Below the pieces are notes generated by a model. The model was not told the origin of the DNA, ran no database searches, and saw only the letters and a program-made list of their open reading frames with translations. The position numbers and the translations under genes were made by a program. 64,000 bases of DNA from Dermatobacter hominis. Its GTDB lineage: Bacteria; Actinomycetota; Acidimicrobiia; Acidimicrobiales; Microtrichaceae. Of this stretch, positions 1 through 8,135 are shown piece after piece; the first letter of the stretch is position 1, and each line of letters starts with the position of its first letter. Location of the stretch: contig NZ_CP085840.1 of the NCBI RefSeq assembly GCF_020715685.1, forward strand, positions 3,534,001 to 3,598,000, in the 5' to 3' direction.

Positions 1-336
1 GACCGCACGCACCCCGGCTCCTGGGCGTCCTGGGTGATCGGCGCCGCGCTCGTGCACGACCTCGTCGTCCTGCCCCTCGTGCTGCTCTTCGGGCTGGGGC
101 TCACCGGCGGGCTCCCACCGGCCTGGCGGGGACCGATCCGTGCTGGCGTCACGGTCGTCGCAGTCGTCGGTCTGGCCACCTGGCCCACCGTCGCCCGCTT
201 CGGCGCCAGCGCCGACAACCCGTCGATCCTGCCGTCGTCGGCCGGTCGGAACCTCGCCGTGATCGGTGCAGCCGTGCTGGCCGTGGGGCTGGTGGCGGGA
301 TGGGTCCGCGCTCGTCGGGGCAGGTCGGGACCGTGA
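1..336 (+). CDS. Small membrane protein, 5' end outside window
   Basis: The frame is open to the left edge, so this is the 3' part of a gene. The visible 111 residues hold about three hydrophobic segments (after the HDLVVLPLVLL stretch, around VTVVAVVGLATWP, and near the C-terminus), separated by a short loop containing SADNPSILPSS, and end in a basic tail. This looks like an integral membrane protein of unknown function. Its stop codon overlaps the GTG start of the next gene (GTGA at 333), and that gene overlaps the DUF2064 gene in turn, so the three form one translationally coupled operon. The order membrane protein - methyltransferase - DUF2064 transferase is familiar from actinobacterial clusters that also carry a molybdopterin oxidoreductase, but nothing of that is visible here. 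No specific function can be assigned. Confidence 0.7.
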   Translation, partial: DRTHPGSWASWVIGAALVHDLVVLPLVLLFGLGLTGGLPPAWRGPIRAGVTVVAVVGLATWPTVARFGASADNPSILPSSAGRNLAVIGAAVLAVGLVAGWVRARRGRSGP

Positions 337-929
337 TCCTGATGGAGCGCTCCTCCGACGGCGTGCATCGACCTCTGGAGGTCGACGCGTGGCACGCACC
401 GCCGACAGAGCTCGAGGCGGAGCTCATCGCCGACCTGCCCGCGCCCGTCCTCGACATCGGCTGCGGCCCCGGGCGGATCGCGGCGGCGCTGGCGGCGCAG
501 GGCGTGCCGTCCCTCGGGATCGACGTCGCGCCGGCTGCGCTCGACGCTGCGGATCGAGCTGGCGCCACGGTGCTCGACCGGTCGGTCTTCGACCAGCTCC
601 CGGGCGAGGGGCGGTGGGGTTCGGTGCTGTTGCTCGACGGCAACGTCGGCATCGGCGGGGACCCGGTCCGCCTGCTGTCCCGAGCACGCGAGCTGCTCCG
701 GCCCGACGGCGTCGCCCTGCTCGACGTCGAGGCGCCGGGGTGCGCGACCCAGACCGACCACGTCCGACTCAGGTGTCCGAGCAGGGGCGCCGGGCCCTGG
801 TTCCGGTGGGCGTGGGTGGGAGCCGACGACATCGCAGGACTCGCCGCCGAGGTCGGCTTCGGCCGTGCCGAGGTGTTCGTTCGAGCGGGGCGCCACCTCG
901 CCCGCCTCGTGGCAGATGGTCGGTCATGA
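333..929 (+). CDS. Class I SAM-dependent methyltransferase
   Basis: A 198-residue protein with the Rossmann-type SAM-binding motif I, DIGCGPG, at residues 41-47, followed by an acidic residue at the end of strand 2 (GIDVAP) and a later LLRPDGVALLDVEAPG strand. That is the ordinary layout of a small class I methyltransferase. The substrate is unknown. GTG at 333 is chosen as start because it overlaps the stop of the upstream gene; an in-frame ATG at 342 is the alternative. The 3' end overlaps the ATG of the DUF2064 gene by 4 bp, which implies coupled translation. Companion methyltransferases are common beside TIGR04282/DUF2064 transferases, so both probably act on one metabolite or glycoconjugate; that link is inferred from context only. 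Confidence 0.85.
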   Translation: MILMERSSDGVHRPLEVDAWHAPPTELEAELIADLPAPVLDIGCGPGRIAAALAAQGVPSLGIDVAPAALDAADRAGATVLDRSVFDQLPGEGRWGSVLLLDGNVGIGGDPVRLLSRARELLRPDGVALLDVEAPGCATQTDHVRLRCPSRGAGPWFRWAWVGADDIAGLAAEVGFGRAEVFVRAGRHLARLVADGRS

Positions 930-1558
930 GGTCGCCGACGGTCGTCGTGATCGCGAAGGAGCCGGTGCCCGGGAGGGTGAAGACCCGTCTGTGCCCGCCG
1001 CTGACACACGACGACGCTGCGGTCATCGCCAAGGCTGCGATCCTCGACACGCTCGACGCCGCGCTCGCGAGCGCGGCGGACGACGTGGTCCTCGCCCTCG
1101 ACGGCCGGGCGATGCCGTGGATCCCGAAGGGCGTCGAGGTCATCCCGCAGCACGGCGACGGCCTCGGCGAGCGCCTGGCGAGCGTGTTCGAGGACCTGGG
1201 TCGCCCTGCGCTCGTGCTCGGCATGGATACCCCGCAGGTCTCCCCGCAGGACATCGACGAAGGGTTGGCCCTGCTCGCCCGCGATGACTGCGATGCCGTG
1301 CTCGGGCCGGCGGCCGACGGCGGCTATTGGTCGATCGGTCTCACCTCGCCCGATCGCCGTGCCTTCGATCGCGTGCCCATGAGCCGACACGACACGCGGC
1401 GCCGCCAGATCGCGGCGCTCGAGCGACTGGGGCTCAGGGTCAGGCACCTCCGGGAGTTGGTGGACGTCGACCACCACGCCGAGGCGCGCCTCGTCGCAGC
1501 AGAGGCGCCGAGCAGCCGGTTCGCCGAGGCATACGCTGCGATGGCGCGGAGCGACTGA
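926..1558 (+). CDS. DUF2064 / TIGR04282 family nucleotidyl- or glycosyltransferase-like protein
   Basis: A 210-residue protein with the N-terminal signature of the DUF2064 family: KEPVPGRVKTRL at residues 11-22, a GMDTPQVSP strand around 99-107 and GPAADGGYWSIGL at 127-139. The fold is GT-A-like, the KxxxPGxxKTRL loop corresponding to the nucleotide-binding loop and D101 to the DxD-type position. The family was named 'rSAM/selenodomain-associated transferase 1' from its neighbours; its reaction is not established. The ATG at 926 overlaps the stop of the methyltransferase gene (ATGA). Length is normal for the family. Confidence 0.85.
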   Translation: MRSPTVVVIAKEPVPGRVKTRLCPPLTHDDAAVIAKAAILDTLDAALASAADDVVLALDGRAMPWIPKGVEVIPQHGDGLGERLASVFEDLGRPALVLGMDTPQVSPQDIDEGLALLARDDCDAVLGPAADGGYWSIGLTSPDRRAFDRVPMSRHDTRRRQIAALERLGLRVRHLRELVDVDHHAEARLVAAEAPSSRFAEAYAAMARSD

Positions 1559-1631
1559 TCGCCCCATCGAACTCAGAGGTCGGGACCACGTGCGGGCGAC
1601 GTGCTGCCCGGGACACGTTGAAGGACCAGAG

Positions 1632-3956
1632 ATGACCACCACCTTCCCGAAGCTCCCCCCTCAGGCGTCGCTGCCGTTCCCCCCGAAGGGCTCGGGCTCG
1701 GTCGCGGGCCGGACGATGCAGGAGTCGGTGTACTCGCCCCGATCCGACCCGCAGCGCCTGCCGGCGGACGCGCCGAACATCCTGGTGATCCTGATCGACG
1801 ACGCCGGGCCCGGGCTGCCCAGCACCTTCGGCGGCGAGGTCCGCACCGACACGCTCACGAAGGTCATGGGCGAAGGGATCAGCTACAACCGGTTCCACAC
1901 GACCGCGATGTGCTCGCCGACGCGGGCGTCGCTGCTGACGGGGCGGAACCACCACCGGATCGGCAACGGCCAGATCGCCGAGCTGGCGAACGACTGGGAC
2001 GGGTACTCGGGGCACATCCCGGCGAGCACCGCGCTCGCGGCCGAGGTGCTCACCGAGTACGGCTACTCGACCGCCGCGTTCGGCAAGTGGCACAACACGC
2101 CGGCAGAGGAGACCACCCCGGCGGGGCCGTTCGACAACTGGCCCACGGGCAAGGGCTTCGAGTACTTCTACGGCTTCCTCGCCGGCGAGGCCTCGCAGTA
2201 CGAACCGAACCTCGTGCGCAACACCACGAGCGTGCTGCCCTCGAAGCGTCCGGAGGAGGGCTACCACCTCTCCGAGGACCTCGCTGACGACGCCATCCGC
2301 TGGCTCCACGAGCACCGGGCGTTCGAGGCCGACAAGCCGTTCTTCATGTACTGGGCCAGCGGCTGCCTCCACGGCCCGCACCACATCATGAAGGAGTGGG
2401 CCGACAAGTACGCCGGGAAGTTCGACGACGGCTGGGACGCGTACCGCGAGCGGGTCTTCGCCCGCGCCAAGGACCAGGGCTGGATCCCCGAGAGCGCCGA
2501 GCTGACCGAACGACCTGGGTCGCTGGCGGGCTGGGACGAGATCCCCGAGGACGAGAAGCCGTTCCAGCGCCGGCTCATGGAGGTGGCGGCAGGGTTCGCC
2601 GAGCACGTCGACGTCCAGGTCGGGCGCCTCCTCGACGAGGTCGACGCGCTCGGCTACGCCGACAACACGCTGGTGTTCTACATCTGGGGCGACAACGGGT
2701 CGTCGGGCGAGGGGCAGAACGGGACCATCAGCGAGCTGCTCGCCCAGAACATGATCCCGACCACGGTCGACATGCACATCAAGGCGCTCGACGAGCTCGG
2801 CGGCCTCGATGTGCTGGGGTCGCCCAAGACCGACAACCAGTACCACGCCGCCTGGGCGTGGGCGGGCAGCACCCCGTACAAGGGCATGAAGCTGCTGGCC
2901 TCGCACCTCGGCGGCACCCGCAACCCGATGGTGGTCCGCTGGCCGAAGGGCATCGAGCCCGACCCGGTGCCCCGCACCCAGTTCCACCACTGCAACGACC
3001 TCGTCCCCACCATCTACGAGGTCATCGGCATCACGCCCCCGCTCGAGGTCCGAGGGGTCGAGCAGCAGCCGCTCGACGGCGTGAGCTTCGCCTACACGTT
3101 CGGCGACCGTGACGCGAAGGGTCGGCTGCTCACCCAGTACTTCGAGATCATGGGCTCACGAGCGATCTACCACGATGGGTGGATGGCCTCAGCCCTGGGC
3201 CCACGCATCCCGTGGGTCCCGGGTCGACCGGAGGGCATCGACGAGTGGACGCCCGACGAGGACACGTGGGAGCTGTACCACCTCGACGAGGACTGGACCC
3301 AGGCCAACGACCTCGCCGCCGAGCACCCCGACAAGCTCGCCCAGCTGAAGGAGACGTTCGCGATCGAAGCGGCCCGCAACAGCGTCTACCCCGTGGGCGG
3401 CGCGCTGTGGGTGGTGGTGTTCCATCCCGAGATGCGCATCTCGACGCCGTACCGCGAGTGGAACTTCACCGGTGACATCGTGCGCATGCCCGAGTTCTGC
3501 GCGCCCGCGCTCGGCAACCGCAACAACACGGTGACGATCGACGCGGAGCTGCCCGAGAACGCGAGCGGTGTGCTCTACAAGCTCGGCGGCGCCGGCGGCG
3601 GGCTCACCCTGTTCATGGACGACGGGTACCTCTGCTACGAGTACAACCTGTTCATCCTCATGCGGACCAAGCTCCGGTCCGAGCAACGCATCCCCGCCGG
3701 GCGGGCGACGATCACGATCGACACGGTGTACGCCGAGGCCAGGCCCGGCGGGCCCCTCGACATCACGATCGAGGTGGGTGGTGATCAGGTGGCGGCCGGG
3801 TCGGTGCCGATCAGCGCTCCGCTGCTGTTCACGGCCAACGACTGCCTCGACATCGGGACCGCCCTCGGCAGCCCCGTGTCCCTCGACTACTACGACCGTG
3901 CGCCCTTCCCGTTCGAGGGGACCATCCACAACGTCAACGTCCGGTACCACAACTGA
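1632..3956 (+). CDS. Arylsulfatase (type I, formylglycine-dependent)
   Basis: A 774-residue sulfatase. NILVILIDDAGPG at residues 49-61 supplies the metal-binding Asp pair. Cys94 in CSPTRASLLTG is the C-x-P-x-R site that a formylglycine-generating enzyme oxidises to the catalytic formylglycine. Downstream are GKWH and a WGDNGSSGEG segment (second metal site) and the usual C-terminal sandwich, so the enzyme is full length. It hydrolyses sulfate esters; the substrate cannot be read from sequence. No signal peptide is visible at the N-terminus (the first 45 residues are Pro-rich), so it may be cytoplasmic, as for mycobacterial AtsA-type enzymes. The gene stands alone; the upstream operon ends 73 bp before it and idi is convergent. 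ATG 1632 has a modest AAGGA upstream. No sulfatase-modifying enzyme is encoded in the window. Confidence 0.93.
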   Translation: MTTTFPKLPPQASLPFPPKGSGSVAGRTMQESVYSPRSDPQRLPADAPNILVILIDDAGPGLPSTFGGEVRTDTLTKVMGEGISYNRFHTTAMCSPTRASLLTGRNHHRIGNGQIAELANDWDGYSGHIPASTALAAEVLTEYGYSTAAFGKWHNTPAEETTPAGPFDNWPTGKGFEYFYGFLAGEASQYEPNLVRNTTSVLPSKRPEEGYHLSEDLADDAIRWLHEHRAFEADKPFFMYWASGCLHGPHHIMKEWADKYAGKFDDGWDAYRERVFARAKDQGWIPESAELTERPGSLAGWDEIPEDEKPFQRRLMEVAAGFAEHVDVQVGRLLDEVDALGYADNTLVFYIWGDNGSSGEGQNGTISELLAQNMIPTTVDMHIKALDELGGLDVLGSPKTDNQYHAAWAWAGSTPYKGMKLLASHLGGTRNPMVVRWPKGIEPDPVPRTQFHHCNDLVPTIYEVIGITPPLEVRGVEQQPLDGVSFAYTFGDRDAKGRLLTQYFEIMGSRAIYHDGWMASALGPRIPWVPGRPEGIDEWTPDEDTWELYHLDEDWTQANDLAAEHPDKLAQLKETFAIEAARNSVYPVGGALWVVVFHPEMRISTPYREWNFTGDIVRMPEFCAPALGNRNNTVTIDAELPENASGVLYKLGGAGGGLTLFMDDGYLCYEYNLFILMRTKLRSEQRIPAGRATITIDTVYAEARPGGPLDITIEVGGDQVAAGSVPISAPLLFTANDCLDIGTALGSPVSLDYYDRAPFPFEGTIHNVNVRYHN

Positions 3957-4040
3957 CCGGGCGGGATCGAGGAGGGTGGCTGCGGGATCGGTGAGGGGCG
4001 ACGACGAGGAACCGCCGGTCGGCGGCGGACCTGGTCGCCG

Positions 4041-4595
4041 TCAGGGGTCGGCAGGGTGATCCAGGCTGTCGTGCAGCACGGCGAGGGCCATCGGGAGCCA
4101 CGGGGTGAAGCGTTCGGGTTCGTCGACGACGCAGCGGCCGAGGTCGGCGAGGTCGACCCACGCCACGGCGTCCACCTCGTCCTCGTCGGGGTCGATGGGC
4201 CCGTCGTACCGGCCGACGAAGACGTGGTCGAGCTCTGACTCGACGAGCCCGCTGTCGGGATCGGCGGCGAAGTAGCTGAACGACCCGACCGGGCGCACGT
4301 CGGTGACCACCCCGAGCTCCTCGTGGACCCGCCTCGTCGCGGCGTCGGATAGGGGTTCGCCGGGACGGGGGTGGCTGCAGCAGGAGTTGGACCACCGACT
4401 CCTGAAGTGGTGCTTGCGGGCCGAGCGGCGCTGGAGGAGGACGCGGCCGGCCTCGTCGAGCAGGAAGACGGAGAACGCCAGGTGCCGGACACCGGGCGGC
4501 TCGTGGGCGGCGAGCTTCTCCATGGATCCGAGCACGCCGTGCTCGTCGATGGTCACGACCAGCTCGGGCTCGGCTCCTGCTGCTCGCTCGGTCAC
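4041..4595 (-). CDS. idi: Isopentenyl-diphosphate delta-isomerase, type I
   Basis: A 184-residue Nudix-type isomerase interconverting IPP and DMAPP, the first committed step for the carotenoid genes next door. Visible hallmarks are the active-site Cys in SNSCCSHP (C72/C73), the Nudix-like helix around RRVHEELGV (89-97) and the metal-binding/catalytic ESELDHVF (E119, E121). Length is typical for IDI-1. GTG at 4595 is preferred over longer upstream extensions because the Idi homology begins just after it and the divergent crtYc-like gene starts only 22 bp away; the extension would run through that gene. It is transcribed away from the lycopene cyclase genes, so the short intergenic region carries two back-to-back promoters. 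Confidence 0.93.
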   Translation of the reverse strand: MTERAAGAEPELVVTIDEHGVLGSMEKLAAHEPPGVRHLAFSVFLLDEAGRVLLQRRSARKHHFRSRWSNSCCSHPRPGEPLSDAATRRVHEELGVVTDVRPVGSFSYFAADPDSGLVESELDHVFVGRYDGPIDPDEDEVDAVAWVDLADLGRCVVDEPERFTPWLPMALAVLHDSLDHPADP

Positions 4596-4604
4596 GGGCG
4601 GCAG

Positions 4605-4610
4605 TACCCT
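4605..4610 (+). promoter_or_regulatory. -10 box of the crtYc-like gene (leaderless)
   Basis: TACCCT lies 6 nt in front of the GTG start at 4617, so transcription should begin at or next to the start codon. The same spacing recurs before other genes in this window. Confidence 0.5.
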
Positions 4611-4616
4611 CGGCCC

Positions 4617-4928
4617 GTGGAGCGCTTCGAGTACCTCCTCCTGCTGGGCGCCTGCCTCCTCATCACGCTGCCCCTCGAACTGGTCCTCGGTGCCCGGGTC
4701 TACCGACAGCCTCGCCGGCTCGCGCTGACGTTGTCGGCCCCCGTCGCCATCTTCGTCGTCTGGGACGTGGTGGCCATCGCCTGGGATCACTGGCGGTACT
4801 CCGATCGATACGTGACGGGTTGGACCCTGCCCGGATCGCTCCCCGTCGAAGAGCTGCTCTTCTTCGTCGTCATCCCGATCTGCGGGCTGCTCACGCTCGA
4901 GGCCGTCCGACGGATCGTCGGCCGATGA
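4617..4928 (+). CDS. crtYc: Lycopene cyclase domain protein, subunit 1 (CrtYc-like)
   Basis: A 103-residue membrane protein with three hydrophobic helices and the PVEELLFF motif of the heterodimeric/fungal-type lycopene cyclase domain (TIGR03462). Split cyclases of this type work as a pair of small membrane subunits, here with the next gene, to close the ends of lycopene. Whether the ring formed is beta or epsilon cannot be told from this sequence. GTG 4617 follows a -10 box by 6 nt with no room for a ribosome binding site, suggesting leaderless translation. Its stop overlaps the ATG of the partner gene by 4 bp, as expected for subunits made in equal amounts. Confidence 0.85.
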   Translation: MERFEYLLLLGACLLITLPLELVLGARVYRQPRRLALTLSAPVAIFVVWDVVAIAWDHWRYSDRYVTGWTLPGSLPVEELLFFVVIPICGLLTLEAVRRIVGR

Positions 4929-5299
4929 TGGGTGCCTACACCGCGCTGACCGTCGTGGGCGTCGTCGCCGTCGTCGCCTACGAGCTCCTGATCGCCCGGA
5001 CCGGCATCTTCCGCACCCGCAGCTACTGGTTGTCGATGGCGATCGTCGTGTTCTTCCAGGTGCTCGTCGACGGCTGGCTCACCAAGCGAAGCGCGCCGGT
5101 GGTGATCTACGACCCGGACAGCTTCTCGGGCGTGCGGGTCGGCTTCCACTCGCCGCTCGAGGACTTCGGGTTCGGCTTCGCGCTCGTGACCCTGACGATG
5201 GTCGTGTGGGACCAGCTGGGTCGTCGGTCCGCCGACGCCGGTGTCGAGGACCTCGCGGACGATCGACCGGGCCGTGTTCGCCACTCGTCGGAGCGCTAG
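4925..5299 (+). CDS. crtYd: Lycopene cyclase domain protein, subunit 2 (CrtYd-like)
   Basis: A 124-residue membrane protein with three transmembrane segments and the HSPLEDFGFG motif, the second-subunit counterpart of PVEELLFF in the partner. The two proteins together make up the cyclase unit that is fused in fungal CarRA/CrtYB proteins. The first of two adjacent ATG codons (4925, 4928) overlaps the upstream stop. The C-terminal 25 residues are hydrophilic and variable. The next gene (CrtZ-like) starts immediately after its stop, so cyclisation and ring hydroxylation are encoded as one + strand operon. Confidence 0.85.
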   Translation: MMGAYTALTVVGVVAVVAYELLIARTGIFRTRSYWLSMAIVVFFQVLVDGWLTKRSAPVVIYDPDSFSGVRVGFHSPLEDFGFGFALVTLTMVVWDQLGRRSADAGVEDLADDRPGRVRHSSER

Positions 5300-5893
5300 G
5301 TGGGCCCGGCTCGCTCCCTGCTGATCGGCGTGGCCGCCTTCCTGGTCATGGAGCCCGTCACCGCGCTGCTGCACCGACTGCTCTTCCACGGTCCCGGCCT
5401 CGTCCTCCATCGCAGCCACCACCGCCCGAACCCGCACGGCTGGGAGGCGAACGACGCCTTCCCGGTCGTGCTCGCCGCCCTCACGATCGTCGTGATGGCG
5501 GTCGGGACCTGGCAGCCCGGGCTCGGTGCGCTCGTGGCGGTGGGCGCAGGGGTCACGGCGTACGGCGCCAGCTACGCGCTCGTGCACGACCTCTACATCC
5601 ACCGACGCGTGTCGATCCTCCCCGAGCACGTCGCGCTCCTGGAACCGCTGCGGGAGGCCCACCGGATCCACCACCTGTACGGGGCCGCGCCCTACGGGAT
5701 GCTGGCGCCGGTCGTCCCCAAGGACCTCCGCGCGCGTGCCTCGAGGACGGACCGGGACCCGATCGGGGGAGGTCGCGGACCTCACGCCCGGACGGCGCCC
5801 CTCGGCCGGGCCGAGAGCGGTCGAGCTGCTGCGCCCGCCACCGCCAGCTTGCGGGCGAGCGGCACACGGGCGCGGACGGAGAAGACGTCGTAG
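5300..5893 (+). CDS. crtZ: Carotenoid 3-hydroxylase, CrtZ family
   Basis: A 197-residue di-iron membrane hydroxylase of the fatty-acid hydroxylase superfamily. Its His boxes match CrtZ: LLHRLLFHG, LHRSHH, VHDLYIHRR and EAHRIHH, which supply the non-haem iron ligands. It should hydroxylate the rings made by the adjacent cyclase (zeaxanthin-type products if they are beta rings). GTG 5300 abuts the stop of the cyclase subunit. The last ~37 residues are Arg/Ala-rich, lie outside CrtZ homology and run antiparallel over the 3' end of crtB (112 bp overlap), so the tail may be a read-through extension of little functional weight. Confidence 0.88.
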   Translation: MGPARSLLIGVAAFLVMEPVTALLHRLLFHGPGLVLHRSHHRPNPHGWEANDAFPVVLAALTIVVMAVGTWQPGLGALVAVGAGVTAYGASYALVHDLYIHRRVSILPEHVALLEPLREAHRIHHLYGAAPYGMLAPVVPKDLRARASRTDRDPIGGGRGPHARTAPLGRAESGRAAAPATASLRASGTRARTEKTS

Positions 5894-6669
5894 TCGTTGC
5901 GCTCGATCCGATCGAGGATCTCGGAGTACAACGTCCGAGCGGCACGGATCGACCGTGCCGATCTCCCGGGCAGGAGCGCGATCCCGAGGTCGGCCGAGCG
6001 GTAGAGCTCGCGGGCCCGGTCGATCTCGAAGCGCATCAGCTCGCGCCAGGCCGGGGTCACCGTGCGGGCGGCGGGGTCCGCCCCGAAGCGCTCGAGGTCC
6101 TCCTGCGGGAGGTAGATCCGGCCCCGGTCGAGGTCCTCGCCGACGTCGCGCAGGAAGTTCGTGAGCTGGAAGGCCAACCCGAGATCCCGGGCGTGGGGGA
6201 CCGCCGACTCGCTGGCCGGTTCGAGGATCGGCAGCATCATCTCGCCGATCACGCACGCCGATCCGTCCATGTAGGTGCAGAGGTCCTCCCACGTCCCGTA
6301 GCGATCGATGCTCAGGTCCATCTCCATGGAGGTGACGAAGCGTCGGAACAGTGAGGGGTCGATCGAGTAGGCGCGGACGGTGTGCACGACCGCCCTGAGG
6401 ACGAGGTCGTCGGACCGGCCCCGGTCGAGGTCGTGGAAGAACCGATCGGTGAAGGCGGCCAGCGCCTCGGAGCGCTGCGCCACGGGCGCCGGACCGAGGT
6501 CGTCCACGATGTCGTCCGCATAGCGGCAGAAGCCGTACAGCGCGTGGACGTGGGGGCGGCTGACCCCCGGTAGGAGCTGCGTCGCCCAGTAGTAGGTCGT
6601 GCCGTGCCGCTTCGTGAGGCGACGGCACTCGGCGTAGCTCTCCTCCAGGGTGACGTGTCGGACGCTCAT
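5782..6669 (-). CDS. crtB: Phytoene synthase
   Basis: A 295-residue squalene/phytoene synthase that condenses two GGPP to phytoene. The two Asp-rich magnesium-diphosphate sites are visible: YADDIVDD at residues 50-57 and RDVGEDLDRGRIYLP further on. It is the last gene of the - strand operon crtE-crtI-crtB: its ATG overlaps the stop of crtI (ATGA). The 3' end overlaps the convergent crtZ-like gene by 112 bp, so transcription from the two sides collides there. Length and motifs are complete. Confidence 0.95.
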   Translation of the reverse strand: MSVRHVTLEESYAECRRLTKRHGTTYYWATQLLPGVSRPHVHALYGFCRYADDIVDDLGPAPVAQRSEALAAFTDRFFHDLDRGRSDDLVLRAVVHTVRAYSIDPSLFRRFVTSMEMDLSIDRYGTWEDLCTYMDGSACVIGEMMLPILEPASESAVPHARDLGLAFQLTNFLRDVGEDLDRGRIYLPQEDLERFGADPAARTVTPAWRELMRFEIDRARELYRSADLGIALLPGRSARSIRAARTLYSEILDRIERNDYDVFSVRARVPLARKLAVAGAAARPLSARPRGAVRA

Positions 6670-8135
6670 CGTGATCCGGCCGCCTGTTCGACCCGCTGCG
6701 CTGCCAGCCTCCCGGAGAGGAGCACCATCGGCACCCCGACCCCCGGCACGGTGCCGGAGCCGACGAGGACCAGCCCCGGGATCCGCCGGTCGACGTTCGG
6801 GGCGCGGAACGGGCCGGTCCGGCTGAACCGGTGCGCCATCGCGAACGGCGTGCCGCGCTCCATGCCGAGCGCGTCCCAGTCGAGCGGGTCCACGAGCTGC
6901 TCCTGCTCGATCTCGGTCGGGTAGCCGAGGTCGTCGAGGCGCGCCGCGAGCCGGTCCCTCGCCCGGTCGCGCTCGACGGTCCAGTCGACGTGGCCGTCGA
7001 GGTTCGGCACAGGTTCGAGCACGTAGAGGGCGTGGCCGCCGTCGGGGGCGTCGCCCGGGTGCGTGACCGTGGGCGCCGAGACGAGGATCGACGGGTCCGA
7101 CATCGTCGTGCCCCGTCGGAGCAGCTCGTCGAACGAGGCCTCCCACTCCCGTCCGAAGTGGATGTTGTGGTGTTCGGTCCCGCGCGGCAGATGGCCCTTC
7201 GCCCCGACGAGCCAGAGCAGGCACGACGGCGAGAACTGCCCGCGTCGTGCCCGCAGCGGCGGCGTGGACCCGAGCAGCTCCCGGTACACCGCCGGGACGT
7301 CCGGGTTCGCCACCACGACGTCCGCGGGCACCCGCGCCCCGGATGCGGATCGGACGCCCGCGACCCGACCGGCGGGCGTCCGCTCGATCCGGACGACCGC
7401 GTCGCCGTACTGGAACTGCACCCCGCACCGGCGCGCCGCGTCGGCCAGGCCCCGGGCGATCGCGTTGATCCCACCCTCGACCGACCACACGCCGGCGACG
7501 GTGTCCATGTACGTGATCACCGCGTACAGCGCCAGCGCATCGAACGGGGAGAGCCCCGCGTAGAGGGCCTGGAAGGAGAACAGCCGCCGCAGCCGGTCGT
7601 CGTCGAAGTGCCGGGCCACCCGTCGACCGAGTCGGCCGAAGCCACCGAGGCGCACGAGCTGCGCCGCCCCCAGCGGGTGGGCCAGCAGGCCGGCCGGCGA
7701 ATCGAAGTTGCGGTCGATGAAGTTCGGCATCTCGACGCGGTGGAGCTCGGTCAGCCAGTCGCAGAACGGGCCGAACGCCGCGGCATCGCGTGGACCGCAG
7801 ACCCGACGGATCTCCTCCGTCATCTCCTTCCGCGACGCGCGCACCCGGAGCTCGGATCCATCGGCGAACTGCGCCCGGTACGCCGGATCGAGCCGGCGCA
7901 GCGCGACGTGGTGGTCCATCTCGGCACCGGCGGCCGCGAAGGTGTCCGCCACGATGTCGACCATGGTCAGGACCGTGGGACCGGTGTCGAAGCGATAGCC
8001 GCCCGACTCCCACCTCCCGGCCCGGCCACCCGGTCCGTCGTCGCGCTCCAGCACCGTGACGTCGTGGCCGGCGCCGGCGAGGTGGCACGCGGCCGCCAGC
8101 CCACCGAGCCCCGCCCCGACCACCGCGACCCTCAT
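6666..8135 (-). CDS. crtI: Phytoene desaturase
   Basis: A 489-residue FAD-dependent CrtI-type desaturase/isomerase that takes phytoene to lycopene. The N-terminal dinucleotide-binding motif GAGLGGLAAACHLA (residues 7-20) is followed by the ERDDGPGGRAG loop. The C-terminal bacterial-type desaturase signature is seen in GLVLVGSGTVPGVGVPMVLLSG (broken here into its halves GLVLVGSGT and PGVGVPMVLLSG). It overlaps crtE upstream and crtB downstream by 4 bp each. This is the CrtI family, not the cyanobacterial CrtP/CrtQ pathway, so no extra isomerase is needed. Confidence 0.95.
   Translation of the reverse strand: MRVAVVGAGLGGLAAACHLAGAGHDVTVLERDDGPGGRAGRWESGGYRFDTGPTVLTMVDIVADTFAAAGAEMDHHVALRRLDPAYRAQFADGSELRVRASRKEMTEEIRRVCGPRDAAAFGPFCDWLTELHRVEMPNFIDRNFDSPAGLLAHPLGAAQLVRLGGFGRLGRRVARHFDDDRLRRLFSFQALYAGLSPFDALALYAVITYMDTVAGVWSVEGGINAIARGLADAARRCGVQFQYGDAVVRIERTPAGRVAGVRSASGARVPADVVVANPDVPAVYRELLGSTPPLRARRGQFSPSCLLWLVGAKGHLPRGTEHHNIHFGREWEASFDELLRRGTTMSDPSILVSAPTVTHPGDAPDGGHALYVLEPVPNLDGHVDWTVERDRARDRLAARLDDLGYPTEIEQEQLVDPLDWDALGMERGTPFAMAHRFSRTGPFRAPNVDRRIPGLVLVGSGTVPGVGVPMVLLSGRLAAQRVEQAAGSR

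Noticed and set aside
149-1642. 497-codon minus-strand frame over the methyltransferase/DUF2064 genes
   Set aside because: Shadow of two well-supported overlapping + strand genes; no domain visible.
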